The notes under the pieces: generated by a model
Seen by the model: the letters and a program-made list of their open reading frames with translations, nothing else
Told to the model about the DNA's origin: nothing
Database searches by the model: none
Source: Phycisphaerae bacterium
GTDB taxonomy: Bacteria; Planctomycetota; Phycisphaerae; Sedimentisphaerales; Anaerobacaceae
Direction of reading: 5' to 3'
NCBI GenBank assembly: GCA_030609625.1
Contig: JAUWBX010000160.1
Coordinates: 1 to 5,847 of the forward strand
DNA: 5,847 nucleotides
Part shown: piece after piece, positions 1 to 3,264 of the stretch
Numbering within the stretch: position 1 is the first letter of the stretch
Layout of the letters: every line of letters begins with the position of its first letter
Position numbers and translations under genes: made by a program

Positions 1-2
1 TC

Positions 3-1358
3 GGGCTTGGCGGTTATTACAAGACACCTGTTGAAGAAGTTCTTCCGCTGACAAGCCGGTATGAAAAGCAGAAGGAGCAGCCATCGGTGGCCATGGTTCT
101 TGTGATTGATAAATCCGGAAGTATGACTGGTATGCCTATTGAACTTGCAAGGCAGGCTGCCAAGGCAACAGTTGACCTCATGGGAAAACAGGACCATATT
201 GGTGTGGTTGGATTCGACGGTCAGGCATTTATTATTAGTCCCATACGAAGCCTGAGAGAAGCAGATACAGTCAAGGATGCTATTAATACTCTCGCATCGG
301 GCGGTGGGACGTCAATGTATCCTGGTATTGATACCGCCTTCAGGATGCTCAATGCAGTCTCTGCAAAAATCAAACATGTTATAATACTCAGTGACGGCCA
401 GAGCCAGCCAGCCGATCACCAGGGCCTGGTAGCGGAAATGGCGAGCGCCGGTATTACCGTATCCACTGTGGCCCTGGGTAATGCCGACCGTGTGCTGCTC
501 TCGTCGCTGGCTGAGATTGGAAGGGGCCGTTATTATGAAACAACAGACCCGGCAAATATCCCGCAGATATTTACAAAAGAGACAATTGAGACTTCGGGTT
601 CAGCAGTAAAGGAGGATTTATTCAATCTTGTTCAGGTCTCGGACCACCCGCTGCTTTCCGGTTTCAGCGACTCTGACCTTCCTGTTGTCTTCGGATATGT
701 AATGGCCAATGTCAAACCTGCAACACAACTGCTGCTTGCTACAAATTCAGGTGATCCGATTATGGCGTTTTCCAGATATGGGCTGGGTTCGACAATGGCC
801 TATACCAGTGACGTCACTGATAAATGGGGGTCTCAGTGGCTCACATGGAATCAGTTCGGCCGTTTCTGGTCTCAGGCAGTTCGCAGTATTCTCAGAAGAG
901 ACTCAACAGAAGGCCTCTATCTGCAGCAGACAAAAGACAGCAGCAAATGGACAATCAATATAACGCGCCAGGATAAATCCGGAAAACCTATGACAGGCAT
1001 TGATTTTGATGCTCATACTGTAGATGATACAGAGACAATCAACAAAGTTGCAGTTGAGGAAATCGGCCTTGGCAGCTATCGAGTTGTCGTACCTGTAGGC
1101 GACACAGAGTCCCTTTCTCTGCGTCTTTATGACCGCGACCATGATAAATTGGCGAGACTCCACTTTAACAGACCGTATCCGTCAGAATACAGCCTCGCAG
1201 GACAAGTCGCAACGCAACTGAAGGATATCCCCAAACTTAATAGCAGCACAATCAGGCAGGAAATAATTCCCGTAAAAACCCGAAAACCGATAAGCCATAT
1301 CTGTTACCTCTTGGCACTTGCAGCAATGCTGGCGGGGTTGCTGTTCAGGAGGGTATGA
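3..1358 (+). CDS. VWA-domain membrane protein (glutamine amidotransferase-like/VWA family), 3' part only
   Basis: The frame is open from the window edge, so the gene starts upstream; 451 residues plus TGA at 1356-1358 are visible. It opens with GLGGYYKTPVEEVLPL, the linker that in this family joins a class I glutamine amidotransferase-like fold to the VWA domain. The VWA domain spans about residues 28-165 and keeps a full MIDAS metal site: D36-x-S38-x-S40, T103 in GGGTSMYPG and D131 in LSDGQS. Next comes IPQIFTKET and a beta-rich region typical of the family (DPIMAFSRYGLG, then TSDVTDKWGSQWLTW). One hydrophobic helix at about 432-449 precedes a three-residue tail RRV, so most of the visible part should lie outside the cytoplasm. 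Known relatives are about 800-1000 residues and often sit near MoxR/DUF58/BatA-type genes, but the molecular role is not established. The C-terminus appears intact. The GTG at 87 is internal to the open frame and is not the start. Confidence 0.9.
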   Translation, partial: GLGGYYKTPVEEVLPLTSRYEKQKEQPSVAMVLVIDKSGSMTGMPIELARQAAKATVDLMGKQDHIGVVGFDGQAFIISPIRSLREADTVKDAINTLASGGGTSMYPGIDTAFRMLNAVSAKIKHVIILSDGQSQPADHQGLVAEMASAGITVSTVALGNADRVLLSSLAEIGRGRYYETTDPANIPQIFTKETIETSGSAVKEDLFNLVQVSDHPLLSGFSDSDLPVVFGYVMANVKPATQLLLATNSGDPIMAFSRYGLGSTMAYTSDVTDKWGSQWLTWNQFGRFWSQAVRSILRRDSTEGLYLQQTKDSSKWTINITRQDKSGKPMTGIDFDAHTVDDTETINKVAVEEIGLGSYRVVVPVGDTESLSLRLYDRDHDKLARLHFNRPYPSEYSLAGQVATQLKDIPKLNSSTIRQEIIPVKTRKPISHICYLLALAAMLAGLLFRRV

Positions 1359-1372
1359 TACCCGGTGCGCTT

Positions 1373-1448
1373 GTCAACCGAACATCGGACCACTGTAGAA
1401 CCTCTGGATTTATTATAAGAGCTCTTCGAGAAGTCATGAACTGGCCGT
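1373..1448 (+). repeat. Dispersed repeat, copy A
   Basis: This segment aligns without gaps to 2782-2821 over its first 40 bases (1373-1412), with 31 of 40 identical, including GTAGAACC and ATTTA. The similarity continues through GCTCTT and, after one single-base gap, CATGAAC (about 1434-1440). It begins 14 bases after the VWA stop codon and ends where the TPR remnant begins. Mismatches fall on all three codon positions, which fits a non-coding repeat better than a conserved gene. I do not recognise the family. Confidence 0.6.
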
Positions 1449-1646
1449 GCTGTACAAAGAAAAAGCCCGCTACGACAAGGCAGAACCACTGCTAATTCAA
1501 GCTATTGAAGGCCGACATCTCAGACTGGGTGACATACACCCTCATACACAGGCTCGCTGAACAACCTAATCAAGCTCTATGAAGCCTGGGGCAAGCCGGA
1601 ACAGGCCGAAGGGTGGCGGACAAAGTTGCCGCAAACAGAAACCGCC
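1441..1646 (+). pseudogene. TPR-protein C-terminal remnant, frameshifted
   Basis: The frame starting at 1441 reads LAVLYKEKARYDKAEPLL and continues ...IEGRHLRLGDIHPHT, then stops at TGA 1558-1560. The frame starting at 1554 resumes SLNNLIKLYEAWGKPEQAEG and continues ...WRTKLPQTE. Together these make one kinesin-light-chain-like TPR tail with a single frame change between about 1549 and 1554, consistent with a lost base. The residues are typical of the last repeats of planctomycete TPR proteins, which are often fused to Ser/Thr kinases. There is no start codon or upstream TPR coding: homology ends abruptly at the edge of the repeat (about 1435-1441). Downstream it ends at about 1638-1646, where GH43-type coding begins on the other strand. 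It is therefore a fragment broken at both ends and should not make a functional protein. The family call is recognition-based. Confidence 0.75.
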
Positions 1647-2696
1647 TTGTCCCGATCTCCAATGAGAATCGTTGAATTCGTTCTTGAACCAGTGGGCGGT
1701 GGGTTGCTCGAATGTGTAACGCCACGTACTGGGTTTCTGTTTGGCGTGAGGCAGGAGGACTTCGACTGATGCTGGGGGGGTGTTTGCTGGATAGGTGTCG
1801 AGAAGACGGCGCAACTCGGTCTTGGTGATAGGAAGCATGCTGCAGTGCTTGGATCCGGGAACAGTCTTAACCGCGATCTTCTTGAATTTGATAAAATCGG
1901 TTGTCTCCCACGCTTCCATAGGGCTTCGGAAGGGGTCGCCATAAATATACCAGGTGTTTTGGCCGATAAGCTGGATGACCTCCGGCCCTTCGGTTGGCTT
2001 TGACTGTCCGTCAAATACCACCTTTCCCGGTTTACCTTTTGCGAAGGTGTTTGTCTTGGGATCCAGGGTACGGGAAATGGACAAACGGTTTCCCATTCGG
2101 TCATTGACATCTCCTGGTTTGTGGAAACCATAGTAAACGCCATTGAACGCGACGATGGTCAGGTCAATATCGTGGATGCCAATGTCGTAGTAGATCTGCG
2201 CGCGTTCAGGAGTGATATCGGTCCAATCACGTGTTGTGGCTAAGTGCATGGTATTGTGGCCGTGGTAAATCGACGCCCAGAAGACATAGAAAAGCCCACT
2301 TTGTTTTTCGTAGAAAAACTCCGGTGCCCATGCACGCTTGCGATCCGGTGGGACCACATCGATCGCCCCCCCTTTCCAGTTAATCAGGTCAGTTGACTCC
2401 CAGTGGAAGATTGTGGGATGATTCCATCCCTTGGTGTGGACCATATGAAATTTGCCGTTGGCACGCTGGATAAAGGGATCTCGCAACCTGACCTTGGAAT
2501 CAAATACAGGCTTGCCGCCGTTGAGTGCGGTCCAATTTTTCGCATCGCGGCTCCAGGCGTAATACAGTTTTTCTTCGGGACCGAAATACGCCATCAGATA
2601 GGCCGTGTGCGGCTCGGCGGCTTCTGCCGTCGAGCTGGTAAGGCCAAAGCACATGGCCAGATATATCGCGACGATTGTGGAGCATTGGTATTTCAT
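1566..2696 (-). CDS. Secreted GH43-like glycoside hydrolase, C-terminus truncated by rearrangement
   Basis: The gene encodes 376 residues. The ATG at 2694-2696 is preferred because it follows a strong ribosome binding site and starts a signal peptide, MKYQCSTIVAIYLAMCFGLT, with likely cleavage after AEA (residue 26). A 39-residue upstream extension in frame lacks these traits. The mature part is a five-bladed beta-propeller of GH43 type: RDPF with candidate base D73, WAPE at 123-126, DIDL with candidate pKa-modulating D176 or D178, and TEGPE with candidate acid E236. Known GH43 enzymes release arabinose, xylose or galactose from polysaccharides; the substrate here cannot be read off. After the propeller, STWRYTFEQPTAHWF...NDSHW...GQGGF (about 323-353) is the start of a galactose-binding-type beta-sandwich. 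That domain stops after some 30 residues, and residues 354-376 are the antisense of the TPR remnant. The product may be unstable, or the propeller alone may still fold. It is divergent from the GH2 gene. Confidence 0.85.
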   Translation of the reverse strand: MKYQCSTIVAIYLAMCFGLTSSTAEAAEPHTAYLMAYFGPEEKLYYAWSRDAKNWTALNGGKPVFDSKVRLRDPFIQRANGKFHMVHTKGWNHPTIFHWESTDLINWKGGAIDVVPPDRKRAWAPEFFYEKQSGLFYVFWASIYHGHNTMHLATTRDWTDITPERAQIYYDIGIHDIDLTIVAFNGVYYGFHKPGDVNDRMGNRLSISRTLDPKTNTFAKGKPGKVVFDGQSKPTEGPEVIQLIGQNTWYIYGDPFRSPMEAWETTDFIKFKKIAVKTVPGSKHCSMLPITKTELRRLLDTYPANTPPASVEVLLPHAKQKPSTWRYTFEQPTAHWFKNEFNDSHWRSGQGGFCLRQLCPPPFGLFRLAPGFIELD

Positions 2697-2700
2697 AGCT

Positions 2701-2708
2701 TCCTTTCC
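2701..2708 (-). promoter_or_regulatory. Ribosome binding site of the GH43-like gene
   Basis: Read on the minus strand, GGAAAGGA lies four bases before the ATG at 2694-2696. It decides the start: translation from here yields a clean signal peptide, while the upstream in-frame candidates would bury it. Confidence 0.6.
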
Positions 2709-2744
2709 TATGGATAGTAAAAATGACTTCAACATACAGAAGTG

Positions 2745-2773
2745 AATATACCACCAGGGGAATAACGATTCAA
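2745..2773 (-). promoter_or_regulatory. Candidate sigma70-type promoter for the GH43-like gene
   Basis: On the minus strand TTGAAT (2773-2768) and TATATT (2750-2745) are separated by 17 bases and match the -35 and -10 consensus at 4/6 and 5/6 positions. The start of transcription would fall near 2738, giving a leader of about 40 bases with the ribosome binding site inside it. Such matches arise by chance in AT-rich DNA, but spacing and position are right. Confidence 0.35.
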
Positions 2774-2955
2774 GAGAAGAAGTCAAGCGTACATAAGACC
2801 GCCGTAGAACCAATGAATTTAGCAGAGAGGCTCTTTGGAAAGTTCATGAACGGGACCGCTTTAGTGAATAAAACAACAACAGTTTCAAACCGGGAACTAT
2901 GCCCTAAGTTACCTTTTTTCATGAGCTGCAAAATGCTGCGATTTTGCGGTGACAT
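2770..2955 (-). CDS. Doubtful small ORF, 61 residues, overlapping repeat copy B
   Basis: The ATG at 2953-2955 is preceded on the minus strand by GGAG five bases upstream. The product would start MSPQNRSILQLMKKGNLGHS and contain LFTKAVPFMNFPKSLSAKF and GSTAVLCTLDFFS. I recognise no domain. The second half coincides with repeat copy B. The matching part of copy A is also open on the minus strand and gives 12 of 26 identical residues, but copy A shows a one-base gap and no codon-position bias in its mismatches. The ORF would end inside the -35 box proposed for the GH43-like gene. A chance ORF across a repeat is the likelier explanation. Confidence 0.15.
   Translation of the reverse strand: MSPQNRSILQLMKKGNLGHSSRFETVVVLFTKAVPFMNFPKSLSAKFIGSTAVLCTLDFFS
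2782..2858 (+). repeat. Dispersed repeat, copy B
   Basis: This is the partner of the copy at 1373-1448, in the same orientation and about 1.4 kb away, on the other side of the GH43-like gene. The core 2782-2821 shares 31 of 40 bases; similarity continues with GCTCTT and CATGAAC near 2830-2851 and fades after about 2858. No transposase gene or terminal inverted repeat is visible beside it. Confidence 0.6.
2926..2949. repeat. Inverted repeat, hairpin-forming
   Basis: GCAAAAT (2928-2934) and ATTTTGC (2941-2947) are perfect complements around a six-base loop. One G-T pair and one further C-G pair extend the stem to nine. No T tract follows on either strand, so it is not a standard terminator. 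It could be an operator or a leader hairpin. Confidence 0.4.
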
Positions 2956-2964
2956 CGTGTCTCC
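2948..2964. promoter_or_regulatory. Operator-like imperfect palindrome
   Basis: GGTGACATCGTGTCTCC is a 17-bp palindrome with six of seven arm positions complementary around TCG. Size and symmetry fit a dimeric repressor site. It overlaps another inverted pair, TGACATC (2950-2956) and GATGTCA (2979-2985). The regulator is unknown; none is encoded in the window. Confidence 0.3.
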
Positions 2965-3045
2965 ATTTTGTCACTACAGATGTCAATTCTTATGAATTAT
3001 GAAGCCATCAAACGTTGGATTTTTGCCAAAAAACGAATATTTTTT

Positions 3046-3065
3046 GAAAATTTTTCACAATTTTC
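3046..3065. repeat. AT-rich inverted repeat
   Basis: GAAAATT (3046-3052) and AATTTTC (3059-3065) pair perfectly around a six-base loop, within an AT-rich block starting near 3036 and about 80-100 bases upstream of the proposed GH2 promoter. It may simply reflect base composition, or serve as an upstream activator or bending site. Confidence 0.25.
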
Positions 3066-3145
3066 GGGTTAAGTACACGGATGAAAAGAAATGTATCAAT
3101 CAACCATGATTTCGGAGCCATTAGCGAGGGGGACAGATCAAGTAT

Positions 3146-3174
3146 TTGATATGTCATCACTTCTTTAGTAAAAT
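3146..3174 (+). promoter_or_regulatory. Candidate sigma70-type promoter for the GH2 gene
   Basis: TTGATA (3146-3151) and TAAAAT (3169-3174) are spaced by 17 bases and each matches consensus at 5 of 6 positions. Transcription would start near 3181, leaving a leader of about 84 bases. This is the best promoter match in the window. Confidence 0.5.
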
Positions 3175-3232
3175 GGACGTTGTAGAGATAATCTCAATTT
3201 TGCCGGGGGAATTGTGGAGGTTTGATCTGTTT

Positions 3233-3246
3233 TGAACCAAAGTTCA
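3233..3246 (+). promoter_or_regulatory. Short palindrome in the GH2 leader
   Basis: TGAAC-CAAA-GTTCA is a perfect inverted repeat with five-base arms, lying between the proposed promoter and the ribosome binding site. It could be an operator or a small RNA hairpin near the start codon. Five-base arms can easily be chance. Confidence 0.25.
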
Positions 3247-3249
3247 TTT

Positions 3250-3256
3250 GGGAGAA
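3250..3256 (+). promoter_or_regulatory. Ribosome binding site of the GH2 gene
   Basis: GGGAGAA lies eight bases before the ATG at 3265. This supports that start, which also opens a signal peptide. Confidence 0.55.
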
Positions 3257-3264
3257 TTAGTGAG

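Larger units (their letters stand above)
2697..3264. other. Divergent intergenic region between the GH43-like and GH2 genes
   Basis: This 568-bp stretch separates the two divergently transcribed hydrolase genes. It holds a candidate promoter for each, repeat copy B (about 2782-2858), a possible small ORF on the minus strand (2770-2955), a cluster of inverted repeats (2926-2998), an AT-rich block with a short stem (about 3036-3065), and a short palindrome just before the GH2 ribosome binding site. I see no tRNA, no recognised riboswitch and no terminator with a T tract. Its length is large for a simple promoter pair, which leaves room for regulator binding or for inserted repeat DNA. Confidence 0.7.

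Noticed and set aside
87..1358. A complete VWA gene starting at GTG 87
   Set aside because: The frame stays open back to the window edge and encodes the family's conserved linker GLGGYYKTPVEEVLPL, so the gene starts upstream and GTG 87 is an internal valine.
1359..1380. Terminator after the VWA gene
   Set aside because: CGGT and ACCG can pair, but the stem is only four bases and no T tract follows.
1577..2143. Minus-strand ORF of 188 codons in another frame of the GH43-like gene
   Set aside because: The in-frame GH43 motifs DID and EGPE lie in the other frame; this one is rich in Pro and Ser with no domain, typical of a shadow frame.
2403..2717. Plus-strand ORF of 104 codons
   Set aside because: It lies antisense to the well-supported GH43 propeller and signal peptide and shows no recognisable domain.
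2697..2813. A 39-residue N-terminal extension of the GH43-like protein
   Set aside because: It would put the signal peptide inside the protein and span the candidate -10 and -35 boxes; the ATG at 2694-2696 has the strong ribosome binding site.
2926..2949. Hairpin read as a rho-independent terminator
   Set aside because: No run of T follows the stem on either strand; the T run near 2914-2919 lies on the wrong side for the plus strand and reads as A on the minus strand.
1359..3264. Insertion sequence, integron or CRISPR array as the cause of the repeats
   Set aside because: There is no transposase or integrase coding, no terminal inverted repeats at either copy, and only two diverged copies without regular spacers.
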